From Flammeovirgaceae bacterium (GTDB lineage Bacteria; Bacteroidota; Bacteroidia; Cytophagales; Cyclobacteriaceae), in the NCBI GenBank assembly GCA_023251155.1, contig JAHEZH010000004.1:43477-107476 (forward strand): a stretch of 64,000 nt of DNA, read 5' to 3'. Under the pieces are notes generated by a model. It ran no database searches. It saw only the letters and a program-made list of their open reading frames with translations, and was not told where the DNA came from. Positions 18,638-27,860 of the stretch are shown here, one piece after another; within the stretch, counting starts at the first letter, position 1, and every line of letters starts with the position of its first letter. The translations under genes and the position numbers were made by a program.

Positions 18638-19674
18638 TGTTGAGGAATTTTTATGGTCGTTGTGAATCTGTTCTCGTCTATATGTGTGGTGAGCAGGTCA
18701 TTTCGGAAAAAGAGTAAATATAGCCTGCGTTGTATGGAGCTCAACCCGAAACCGGTACCCGATTGCGAAGATGAAGTGACGGCATCAAAAGGATTAGTAA
18801 TGTTCAGCACCAGTGTTTTGTTTTCTGCTCTGGCATCAATCGAAATCATGATCTCGCCCGTAGTATCGTACAATCCGAATTTAATGGCATTTTCCACTAC
18901 CGGCTGCAGCAGCAAGGCCGGCAATGTCATCTTCACCGCGAAGTCATCATGAACAATATGGGTCTGGAGCCGGTATCCAAAGCGCACTTTCTCAATATCC
19001 AGATACAATTGCAGGTGAAACAACTCTTCCTCCAGCGTTACCATTTGCCGATCGTCTTTCTTTAATGTTCCCCGCAGGAAATCCGAAAGTTGCTGAATCA
19101 TCTTACGCGCTTCTTCCGGCCGTGATCCTGCCAGCGCACTGATGGAATTTAAACTATTGAATAAGAAGTGGGGCTGTAATTGCTGTCGTAAACTGGTAAG
19201 CTCGGCTGTGCGTGCCAGTTGCTCTGCATCCTGCTTACGCTTTTCATGTTCCCGTTGTTCGTGTAAAAAATACCAGATCCAGCTCAGCACAGAAACAAAC
19301 GCAATCATCAGCCAATTGAACATGTATCGCATCATGGAAGACTGGCTGAGAAACAACAGGTAATCGGGTCGTCCAGGGAAGAGCTCTGACAACAGCCAGC
19401 GCTGTAGGAGAAACAACAAACCCGCCATTACTATGCTCCAGATAACGATGTACGCCGCATTCTTCTGACCGGGGCGATAGTAACGGAAAGAGGTATGCAT
19501 GATGTACCCTCCCAATGCAAGTACCAATTGGGTGACTACAGCATCAGCACCGGCTATCTCCCAACTCCAATCCAGCGAATGAAAAAGGTAAGCCTGCTCT
19601 ACCATCCAGACCAGCCACCAGCAGGAGTAAACAAGTAATACCCTTGAGCCGGAAAGCGTTTCTTTATTCTCCAT
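18634..19674 (-). CDS. LytS/YehU-type sensor histidine kinase
   Basis: LRQQLQPHFLFNSLNSISAL and LLQPVVENAIKFG; overlaps the response regulator by 4 bp. Confidence 0.95.
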   Translation of the reverse strand: MENKETLSGSRVLLVYSCWWLVWMVEQAYLFHSLDWSWEIAGADAVVTQLVLALGGYIMHTSFRYYRPGQKNAAYIVIWSIVMAGLLFLLQRWLLSELFPGRPDYLLFLSQSSMMRYMFNWLMIAFVSVLSWIWYFLHEQREHEKRKQDAEQLARTAELTSLRQQLQPHFLFNSLNSISALAGSRPEEARKMIQQLSDFLRGTLKKDDRQMVTLEEELFHLQLYLDIEKVRFGYRLQTHIVHDDFAVKMTLPALLLQPVVENAIKFGLYDTTGEIMISIDARAENKTLVLNITNPFDAVTSSSQSGTGFGLSSIQRRLYLLFFRNDLLTTHIDENRFTTTIKIPQQ

Positions 19675-19680
19675 GTTAAA

Positions 19681-20019
19681 TTAAAATACCGGCTTTGCTT
19701 CCAATTGCATGAAGGCCGCCTTCTGATGCACTCCATGAATATAAGCGCTCGCTTCCGTTTCTTCATGGATGTGCGAATAGATTTCTACTCCGTCCTTTAA
19801 TTCGTTGATGGGATACAGATCAGCTACGTTGATAAACTCCCATTTTACTGTTTTTTGTTTGTTGTTGAGGAACGAATCTTCCTCACTCAACCCAAGCACA
19901 CGGGCCTTCAGAAAAGCGGCTTCAAAGTTATCGGCTTTGATGAGTTTAATTTGCTCATCAAACTGTGGATTTCCGCCACACGAAATTTTGAATACTATTT
20001 TTGCGATGTACCAGTTCAT
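19681..20019 (-). CDS. DUF4288-like protein
   Basis: MNWYIAKIVFKI ... FDEQIKLIKADNFEAAFLKARVLG. Confidence 0.78.
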   Translation of the reverse strand: MNWYIAKIVFKISCGGNPQFDEQIKLIKADNFEAAFLKARVLGLSEEDSFLNNKQKTVKWEFINVADLYPINELKDGVEIYSHIHEETEASAYIHGVHQKAAFMQLEAKPVF

Positions 20020-20063
20020 ACGTTTAGGCTTTAGGTAGTAGCAACAAGAACTAAATGTGGTGG

Positions 20064-20828
20064 TCAGTAGCTTTTGATCTCAATGCCACCGAAGATGCTG
20101 GTGCCAATCAACTTCAATACTTTGGTAGCATCTGCACCCTCCGGGCTTTGCGGACGTTTGTCATCCAATGAGGCGAAGATGGATACTACTTCGGATTGAA
20201 TCTTCCAGTTGGCAGGCACAATCAATTTGGCACCACCAAATACCTGGGTCAGGTCAAGTGTAACTGTTCCCGTAAAGTCGGCCTGAGATAAAACGATTTC
20301 TGTTCCTCCAAATACCGACACCGCTTCACCACCTTTAAAGTTCTTCGTGATTACGTTTCTTTTATTTCCACCAAACACGGATACCATATCCAATACTTCG
20401 CCTGAGTCGTCAGTGGATGTAATGTTAGAGTCATACCTCCATGAATCCCAGCGATCGCTTTTGCTTCTTCGCGGGCGGAAGATCATAAAAAGACCGACAA
20501 CGATGATAACTGCTGGCCAGATAAAGTTTCGTAAGTCAATTCCGGGAACATATTCATCAATCATAAAGGCAACGCCAACTAAAATAGCAATCATCCAGCC
20601 GCCCGGACGGAAAGATCTGCGCGCCCCAAGAAAGAATCCAATAGCAATCGGAATCATCCAGCCTGAAAAAAGCCAGTAAGGAACATCTGCCCCTGCCTGG
20701 CGTGCCATAATAACGGCACCGATAACGATCAGTGCAACGCCTCCCCATACCCGACCTGACCGGCCATGTGGGTTATTTTCCAGGTTGTTGTCACGTAAGT
20801 CTTTGTTTCTGTTGTCTGAGGTTTCCAT
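20064..20828 (-). CDS. LiaF-like / cell-wall-active antibiotics response family membrane protein
   Basis: N-terminal TM segments followed by VSVFGGNKRNVITKNFKGGEAVSVFGGTEIVLSQADFTGTVTLDLTQVFGGAKLIVP. Confidence 0.87.
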   Translation of the reverse strand: METSDNRNKDLRDNNLENNPHGRSGRVWGGVALIVIGAVIMARQAGADVPYWLFSGWMIPIAIGFFLGARRSFRPGGWMIAILVGVAFMIDEYVPGIDLRNFIWPAVIIVVGLFMIFRPRRSKSDRWDSWRYDSNITSTDDSGEVLDMVSVFGGNKRNVITKNFKGGEAVSVFGGTEIVLSQADFTGTVTLDLTQVFGGAKLIVPANWKIQSEVVSIFASLDDKRPQSPEGADATKVLKLIGTSIFGGIEIKSY

Positions 20829-21175
20829 TGCTGTGATTTTTTATTCAAATGAACGCCAAAAAGTAGCCCGGGGCCATTACCAATAGGCGGGCAGCTGTGG
20901 ACAGTCGGTGAACACAGGAAGGGCGTAGGTGAATGAAGCCGTCTGCACATTACATCGGAGAATCCATAACAGCTGCCATCACTGAATTTACGTGTGCTTA
21001 CCTTTTGTGAGCCCATCCACTTTGCCAATTGCATATTGCTAACCGACAATGGATTTGTGATTACTAAAGCGGTCACGCTCACAAATTAATTGCGCTCCCC
21101 TCTCCTTTTAAATCGATTAATTCTCACCTTTACGTGGCAAAGCAAACTATCCGTAGTGGTGATTAAAATGAGCGT

Positions 21176-22381
21176 ATGGCGTTGAAGAAGGTGCTCCTGT
21201 TGATGCCCGACTATGGTGTGGGAGGAGCTCAGCGGGTGTTTAGCGATCAATCGAAATTTCTTTCCGCTCATTTTGAGGTTACCCTCTGTACTTTCAATAA
21301 CGACTCCGTTGATACGTATCATTCTGCCGGGCGCAAAATCGCTTTGAATGTAAAGGCCGGTACTTCTGTTCCTGATAAGATAAGGTTGTTCTATCAGCGG
21401 GTAAAGAGACTGAGAAAAATCAAAAAGGACTTTGATCTGTGCATCAGCCATCTGGAAGGTGCTGATTATGTCAACCTACTGGCAGGCGGCAAAGCAAAAA
21501 CCATCTGCTGTATCCACGGCACCAAGTTTCATGATGGTGAAATCAAAGGCGCCATTGGCTGGATACGCAAAAAGATACTCATGCCGGTGTTGTATCAACG
21601 TGCCGACCTGATTGTGTCGGTAAGCAGTGCCATACGTGATGAGTTGATTTCTCTTTTAAAGATCGCTGAGCACAAAATCAAAGTGATCAACAACGGGTTT
21701 GATGTCAAGCAGATTGAGCGTAAATCACAAGAGCCTGTTCCCGCTGAGGTAAAAGCGTTATTCGATCATCACCTTACGGTATGCCTTTGCTCCCGGCTGG
21801 CACCTCAAAAAAACCAACTTGCCTATATACCTGTATTTGCGGAAGTGATCCCATCAGTGGGAAGCAAACTTGTCTTTCTGGGTGACGGTGAATTAAGAGA
21901 TGACCTGATCGCGCTGGCTCACTCACTGGGGCTTCGGGTTTACAGTAAATGGGGTGCTGCCCCATTCTCCGATCAGTTTGATGTTTACTTTCTGGGCAGT
22001 CAACTGAATCCGTTTTCGTATTTATCACACGCATCTGTGTTTGTATTGCCATCGGCATGGGAAGGATTCCCGCTGGCATTGTGTGAAGCAATGGCGTGCG
22101 GGGTTCCGGTGATCTCGTCCGACTGCCCTACAGGGCCTCGCGAAATTTTAGATGTAGCGTCTGGTGAACAGAAATCCGAGTATGGAATTTTGTTACCAAT
22201 ACCATCAGGGCAGAAAGGAGAAGTGCATCACCAATGGAAAGAAGCCACCGCACGTTTGCTGAAGGACCGGAAGCAAGCACATACTTATGCGCAAAAGGCA
22301 AAGCTTCGTGTCACTGAATTCAGTATGGAGAAAATGGAAAACGAATGGATGGCGGCCATTCAATCTGTTCTTCATGAATAA
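21176..22381 (+). CDS. Glycosyltransferase family 4-like
   Basis: MPDYGVGGAQRVFSDQ ... VFVLPSAWEGFPLALCEAMACGVPVISSDCPTGPREIL. Confidence 0.93.
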   Translation: MALKKVLLLMPDYGVGGAQRVFSDQSKFLSAHFEVTLCTFNNDSVDTYHSAGRKIALNVKAGTSVPDKIRLFYQRVKRLRKIKKDFDLCISHLEGADYVNLLAGGKAKTICCIHGTKFHDGEIKGAIGWIRKKILMPVLYQRADLIVSVSSAIRDELISLLKIAEHKIKVINNGFDVKQIERKSQEPVPAEVKALFDHHLTVCLCSRLAPQKNQLAYIPVFAEVIPSVGSKLVFLGDGELRDDLIALAHSLGLRVYSKWGAAPFSDQFDVYFLGSQLNPFSYLSHASVFVLPSAWEGFPLALCEAMACGVPVISSDCPTGPREILDVASGEQKSEYGILLPIPSGQKGEVHHQWKEATARLLKDRKQAHTYAQKAKLRVTEFSMEKMENEWMAAIQSVLHE

Positions 22382-22382
22382 A

Positions 22383-23498
22383 ATGAAAAAAGTATTAATT
22401 ATAGAGAACTCGGTAGCCATTACAGGATCGCTGCATGCGGTGCTCAGAACATCCATCGCACTGCGCAACGAATACGAATTCGTTTTCATTTTACCCTTCG
22501 GATCAAAAGCCGTTGATCTGCTTCGGGAAAAGAATTTCAAAACCTATGAAGTTCCCCTCTATGAAATCAGCAAGAGCTTTCAATCAATTCTGCTTTACAT
22601 CCCCCGCCTGATCCGTAGCGCTTACCGGGTACGCCAGATCGCACGCGCGGAAAACATATCGGCAATTCATGTAAATGATTTTTATAATCTCATTCTGCCT
22701 CTTTGGAAAATAGCTGGAGCTCCTTATCCCTATTTATGCTATGTCAATTTTGTGCCCGATCGTTTTCCTTTGCCATTGCGGTGGATATGGATCAATAGTC
22801 ACCTGCTCTTTTCATCACACATTGCAGCCGTATCCAACTATGTACTACGCCAGTTGCCTGTTCATCAAAAAGTGATGTGCATACCCGATGCATTGCCCGA
22901 TGAAGTAGTGGCCGGTTCTGAAGAGAAAAAAAACAGGCTGCTCTTCCTGGGCAACTTCATACAGGGTAAAGGTCAGGACAAGGCCATACGTGCTTTCGCA
23001 TCTATTGCCGCTCACTTCCCAGATTGGAAAATGCGATTTGTGGGTGGTGATATGGGGCTTGAAAAGAACAGGGTCTATCGACAATCACTCAGCGATCTGG
23101 CTGATGAACTTGGTATCGCCACGCAAATAGAAATGAGCGGTTTTAGCAGCGATGTCGCTAAAGAATATCAGCAGGCATCCATCGCCTTAAACTTTTCTGT
23201 TTCAGAATCTTTTTCACTCACCGTGCAGGAAGCCATGTTTTACGGATGCCCGATCATCGCTACACGCAGTGGCGGCCCGGCAGAGTTAATCAAAGACCAT
23301 CATTCCGGAATACTGGTAACCGTAAATGATGTTGAGCAGATGAGTACGGCGATGAAAACACTGATTGAAAACCCTGCTGAGCGTGAGCGATTAAGATCAA
23401 ATGCCTGGATCGCGATCAGAGAACAATACAGCAAAGCAAAAACCATTGAGTTACTTGGTGAGGTCTATCGCGAAATGATCTTAAGTCACCCGCAGTAA
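22383..23498 (+). CDS. Glycosyltransferase family 4-like
   Basis: FLGNFIQGKGQDKAIRAF ... SESFSLTVQEAMFYGCPIIATRSGGPAELI. Start set at MKKVLIIENS. Confidence 0.92.
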   Translation: MKKVLIIENSVAITGSLHAVLRTSIALRNEYEFVFILPFGSKAVDLLREKNFKTYEVPLYEISKSFQSILLYIPRLIRSAYRVRQIARAENISAIHVNDFYNLILPLWKIAGAPYPYLCYVNFVPDRFPLPLRWIWINSHLLFSSHIAAVSNYVLRQLPVHQKVMCIPDALPDEVVAGSEEKKNRLLFLGNFIQGKGQDKAIRAFASIAAHFPDWKMRFVGGDMGLEKNRVYRQSLSDLADELGIATQIEMSGFSSDVAKEYQQASIALNFSVSESFSLTVQEAMFYGCPIIATRSGGPAELIKDHHSGILVTVNDVEQMSTAMKTLIENPAERERLRSNAWIAIREQYSKAKTIELLGEVYREMILSHPQ

Positions 23499-23538
23499 TC
23501 CCCGCCAGGATAAAGACATGACCGTCCGAAACCGGGAG

Positions 23539-24603
23539 TTACCCGCTGTACTCACTTGCACCCCTGCACACCTGATGTATAAACTGAAGCTTTTCTATAA
23601 CCGCATTGGGTACTACAAAGGGATAGAAGTCGGTATGCCCCATGCTGCGGTTTAAACTGTTTACGGCAAACGTGAGAGGAAGCCATGTCTTGAACACCTG
23701 ATTGAAATCACGGATGGTGTAGGGATCACAATTAACTTCTACATCGAGCGTGTTTACGCCCGTTCTCCTTTCAGGATGAACACCCAATCCAAAATAATAC
23801 GCGGTCTCCAGCGTATCCATCATGTGCAGGTAGTGCGACCAGCTTTCGGCCCAGTCTTCCCAGGCATGTGAGGTAGCATAAGGACTGATGAACTGATCCG
23901 ACCAGTTGAGTGGTGCTCCGTTAGCATAATACGTCTTCAGGGCTTCACCATAGTCTGCGTTTTCATCTCCAAAAAAAGAACGGAACTGTTCTTGCCGTGA
24001 CTGATCTCTGATCAATACATCCCAGTAGTAGTGGCCAATTTCATGGCGAAAATGCCCCAATAATGTTCTGTATTTTTCTCCAAGATCGAGCTTGTTGCGT
24101 ACACGCTCCGCTTCATCCGCCTCTTCAATGTTTAATGTAATCACTCCGTGGTCATGACCGGTAAGCACCCGTTGCTCGCGTGATACATCAGCAAGAAAAT
24201 CAAAGGCTATTCCCTTATCGTTTTGATCTTGTTTGCGGTGAACAGGAAGGTTCAATCGCAAGAGTGAATACACCAGCCGGTGCTTGGCTACTTCTATCCG
24301 CTTCCAATAGTCCAGGTTCTGAGAGGTCAATGCAGGAATAGTTCGGTTCAACTGGCAAGCGATACAAAAAGAGGAATTATCCTGCAACGGAATCAGCCAG
24401 TTGCAGGTAGCATACGCAGCATTGGCGCAAAAGCGATACGTTGCCTTTTGCATTACATCGGTGTACACCCCACCCCCATCCGGCTTCAACGTGATCAGGT
24501 CCAGGTGGCGCGCGTCAAAGCCTACCGTATGCCCGCACTTCAAACAGATGTTGTTTTCAAAATAGAGCAGGTTCTGACATTCATTGCAGATGTATAATTT
24601 CAT
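23539..24603 (-). CDS. Putative zinc-binding metallopeptidase with N-terminal zinc ribbon
   Basis: CNECQNLLYFENNICLKCGH; HEIGHYYWDVLIRD HExxH motif. Confidence 0.88.
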   Translation of the reverse strand: MKLYICNECQNLLYFENNICLKCGHTVGFDARHLDLITLKPDGGGVYTDVMQKATYRFCANAAYATCNWLIPLQDNSSFCIACQLNRTIPALTSQNLDYWKRIEVAKHRLVYSLLRLNLPVHRKQDQNDKGIAFDFLADVSREQRVLTGHDHGVITLNIEEADEAERVRNKLDLGEKYRTLLGHFRHEIGHYYWDVLIRDQSRQEQFRSFFGDENADYGEALKTYYANGAPLNWSDQFISPYATSHAWEDWAESWSHYLHMMDTLETAYYFGLGVHPERRTGVNTLDVEVNCDPYTIRDFNQVFKTWLPLTFAVNSLNRSMGHTDFYPFVVPNAVIEKLQFIHQVCRGASEYSG

Positions 24604-24826
24604 TTGTCCGAAGTTAGACTTTTAAAAATGAGGTACTCCATTTAATGCTGACGAAAAAAGTCCGCATGGAATTTCACTAAATCCTGTGCCATCACTGGCT
24701 TATTCCCTTGCCCATACAAAAAAGTTAGGTCCTGGCTCCCGAATCAGAAAAAAGCGGGTCAGGAAGTATCTGCCCCTCCCTTCTTTTAAACATCGCCGAT
24801 CATTATTATTTTCAAGCAAAAGACGA

Positions 24827-26155
24827 ATGAGTACCATGCCCGATTTTGATTTATCCACCCCCTCTGTATGGCCACCGTGGAGAAAAATTCTCTTCCGGTT
24901 CTTCCTGATCTATCTTGTACTTCAGCTTGCACCATGGGCATGGCAATGGATGACGGTCATTCCCGGGTTAGGATATGTTTATTCGTATTACGATGCCGCT
25001 GATCAATGGATCGTGAACTCCTCCAATCAATACCTTTTTCACATCAAGGACGTATTGGTGCCCATGGGCGGCAGCGGAGATACTTCTTACGGATGGGCAC
25101 AGTTGTGCACCTACTTCGTGCTGGCCTTGGCCGGCTGTGTAATCTGGACCATCGCCGACAGGAGAAACAGTCATTATGAAAAGGCCGACTATTGGCTACG
25201 TACTTTTGTTCGATATAACATTGCTGGTGTATGCTTCAGTTATGGAATCATAAAACTGTTTGCGCTGCAAATGTATTTCCCCAATCTCAGCCAGCTGGCC
25301 ACACCGCTTGGTGATTATCTGCCGATGCGGTTTTCGTGGATGTTCATAGGCTACTCAACTCCTTACCAGGTATTCTCAGGAGCGATGGAAGTGATCGCTG
25401 GGTTGTTGCTACTTAACCGAAGAACAGTAACCCTTGGGCTGTTTGTCGCGGCAGGTGTATTCATCAATGTAATGCTGCTCAATTTATCGTACGACATCCC
25501 GGTGAAAATTTTCTCCATGCACATGGTGCTGTATTGCTTCTTCTTACTGGCGCATGATGCACGGAGATTGTTTCAGTTCTTCGTTCTCAACAAAACAGCA
25601 CCTCCCAACACTTCGTATGAAATTACTTTTTCCAAAACAGGGATGCGTGTAGCACGCATCGTCAGCAAGGTAGCTTTCATTATCCTGGCAGTGGGGCTTA
25701 CCTTTTATAATTCATACATGAGTTATTCTGCGAATGCACAAGTGAGTGACGTGGGCCCAATCCAGTCGGGTATCTATGATGTAAAGTTATTCGTGCTTAA
25801 TAAAAAAGACACGATTGCCCCGCTGGCCAGTGATACTATTCACTGGAAGGATGTGGTGTTTGACAAAGGTGGGCAAGGAAGCGTAAACAGCACCGACACA
25901 CTATTCCGCCAGCGTTACCGCAGAGGGTATTTTAGTTATCAGCCCGACACCGTCAATCATACCATTGGCCTGAAAAAATTCAACAGCGACAGTACTTACC
26001 TGTTGACAATGAAGTATGAATTGCCCGATGAGAAAACGATCCGGCTATGGACAAAGCTTCGCCATGACTCGGTATACGTAGAGCTTGTGCGCAGCAAAAG
26101 ACGCTTTCAACTTGCGGAAAGGCAGTTTCACTGGTTAAGTGAATCCAACCGATGA
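24827..26155 (+). CDS. DoxX-like integral membrane protein
   Basis: Multiple TM segments and FSYGIIKLFALQMYFPNLSQLATPLGDYLP; start set at MSTMPDFDL. Confidence 0.72.
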   Translation: MSTMPDFDLSTPSVWPPWRKILFRFFLIYLVLQLAPWAWQWMTVIPGLGYVYSYYDAADQWIVNSSNQYLFHIKDVLVPMGGSGDTSYGWAQLCTYFVLALAGCVIWTIADRRNSHYEKADYWLRTFVRYNIAGVCFSYGIIKLFALQMYFPNLSQLATPLGDYLPMRFSWMFIGYSTPYQVFSGAMEVIAGLLLLNRRTVTLGLFVAAGVFINVMLLNLSYDIPVKIFSMHMVLYCFFLLAHDARRLFQFFVLNKTAPPNTSYEITFSKTGMRVARIVSKVAFIILAVGLTFYNSYMSYSANAQVSDVGPIQSGIYDVKLFVLNKKDTIAPLASDTIHWKDVVFDKGGQGSVNSTDTLFRQRYRRGYFSYQPDTVNHTIGLKKFNSDSTYLLTMKYELPDEKTIRLWTKLRHDSVYVELVRSKRRFQLAERQFHWLSESNR

Positions 26156-26166
26156 AAAAGTCGGGA

Positions 26167-27834
26167 TTAATAACGATCGGTGCGGAACTTGATTTCCTTT
26201 GACGATTCATTGCCCAGCAGATCCGTCGCTTTCACCCTGATGGTATAGTCTTTATTTTTAGCAAAGCCCTTGATTGGCGCTACGTATAGCAACTCTTTTC
26301 CTCCATTGATGCTGTACTTGATTTCACCTGCACCTACTTCATTATCGGTTGCCGAGAGGAACACACTGGTGTACGAAGGCAGTTTACCTTCTTTACTGGG
26401 AGCTACGGCAAACTGTGCGTTGATTTCCGGGCCTTCCGCATCTACATAAAAAAGCGTGGCCTTTTCGTTCTTGTTGTTCACGTTATCGTAACCAAAATAA
26501 TGGAGCGTATGCAATCCGGTAACGGTGATATCGATTGGCTTTCCGGAATACGTCAGCTCGTTAGTGTTATCGTCTAATAAGTAGGCAATCTTCTTTAGCC
26601 CCGCCTCCGGATCATTGCCCGACAATATAATTTTCGTTTCAGGGCTTACCAGCACGGTATCTGCTTTCACAAAAGACGGCCCCGAAAAACCATGCGTGAG
26701 TGAAGGTCCGGTTAAGTCCACATAGATTAAACCAACACTATGCTCAAAATCATCTCTCACTTTATTGTTGGTATTATCAATAGCATAATACTTTACATTA
26801 TGAATGCCCGAACGGCCCGGCAAATAGAAAGGCTCTTCATATTTCCCGAACGGGTCTTCATTGATGGAATACATCATGTCTTTGATTCCCGACTTGTTAT
26901 CAACGGCAGTGAGCTTGAGTTTAGTGCGGCCGGAAAAATACACTTTGTCGCCTACAATAAACTTATCCCCCAACACATCGGCCGACATGATTGGCGCAGT
27001 TTTATCCAGGTAGAACTTAGCTACCTTCTCCGTCTCTTTGTTAGTCACATTATCAACAGAGAAATACGTGAGGGTATGATCGCCGTCAGGCAAATACTGA
27101 AAAGGAATATTACCACCCGTGTACGGTTTAACGTTTTCTTTATCAAAACGAAAGAATGTCTTCGCAACGCCTGAAAGTGAATCTGCGATAGTTAAATAAA
27201 TAGTAGAGTTAGTCGAGATCACATTCTGTGAAGAGATACTGACTATGTTATGGTAGGTGGATGGAGGTGTCAGGTCTACGGTGAACGATCGGGTATTGAT
27301 GGCTTCAGCATTACCGGTGCGATCTAGTGCATAGTAGGAATATTTATATTTACCTTCCTTATTTAAAACAAAGGGCTGATATTTTTCAAACTCATTTCCA
27401 TTCATCGAATGAAAGATTCCTTCCAGACCCGACATCTCATCGGTAGCAGATAATGATGCGGATAAGCCCGGACCATAAAAGAATTTCTCTACTGAACCAA
27501 AAGAAGGTGCCCCGGTTAGTTTTATTGTTGTAACAGGGGCAATACCATCGGCATGGATTTGAAAAAAATCATATCCTTTGGTGGTATAGTTGAGGTGCCG
27601 GAAAGCATGTACTCCATGGCCTTCCAGTTTTATTTCTCCTCCCGTTTCTGATTTCAAAGGCACTGGTTGTCCGTCTACTGAGCTGGCTACGTAGATGTAC
27701 ACCGGCAAAGAGGCTTGCTGATAGTACGTGCCTGCACTATCAAGGAATGCTTTCTTCTGATGGGTAGGTGGAGTTTGATTTTGTGCCCACATCACCAGTG
27801 GTGACAGGAACAGCACGATAGACAAAGCCTTCAT
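26167..27834 (-). CDS. Secreted protein with tandem OmpL47-like / Ig-like repeats
   Basis: Signal peptide; four or more repeats of SGL..ifyS(M/I)N...f..Y..P(F)...eG.h...YyaiDn..N. Confidence 0.82.
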   Translation of the reverse strand: MKALSIVLFLSPLVMWAQNQTPPTHQKKAFLDSAGTYYQQASLPVYIYVASSVDGQPVPLKSETGGEIKLEGHGVHAFRHLNYTTKGYDFFQIHADGIAPVTTIKLTGAPSFGSVEKFFYGPGLSASLSATDEMSGLEGIFHSMNGNEFEKYQPFVLNKEGKYKYSYYALDRTGNAEAINTRSFTVDLTPPSTYHNIVSISSQNVISTNSTIYLTIADSLSGVAKTFFRFDKENVKPYTGGNIPFQYLPDGDHTLTYFSVDNVTNKETEKVAKFYLDKTAPIMSADVLGDKFIVGDKVYFSGRTKLKLTAVDNKSGIKDMMYSINEDPFGKYEEPFYLPGRSGIHNVKYYAIDNTNNKVRDDFEHSVGLIYVDLTGPSLTHGFSGPSFVKADTVLVSPETKIILSGNDPEAGLKKIAYLLDDNTNELTYSGKPIDITVTGLHTLHYFGYDNVNNKNEKATLFYVDAEGPEINAQFAVAPSKEGKLPSYTSVFLSATDNEVGAGEIKYSINGGKELLYVAPIKGFAKNKDYTIRVKATDLLGNESSKEIKFRTDRY

Positions 27835-27860
27835 AATGTTATTAAGTAGATTAAAGTAGA

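Noticed and set aside
20729-21082. 117-aa minus-strand ORF
   Set aside because: Overlaps the start of the LiaF-like gene and reads like non-coding translation; no domain.
26167-27834. Type IX secretion C-terminal domain on the repeat protein
   Set aside because: C-terminus (SSKEIKFRTDRY) lacks the usual T9SS sorting motif pattern.
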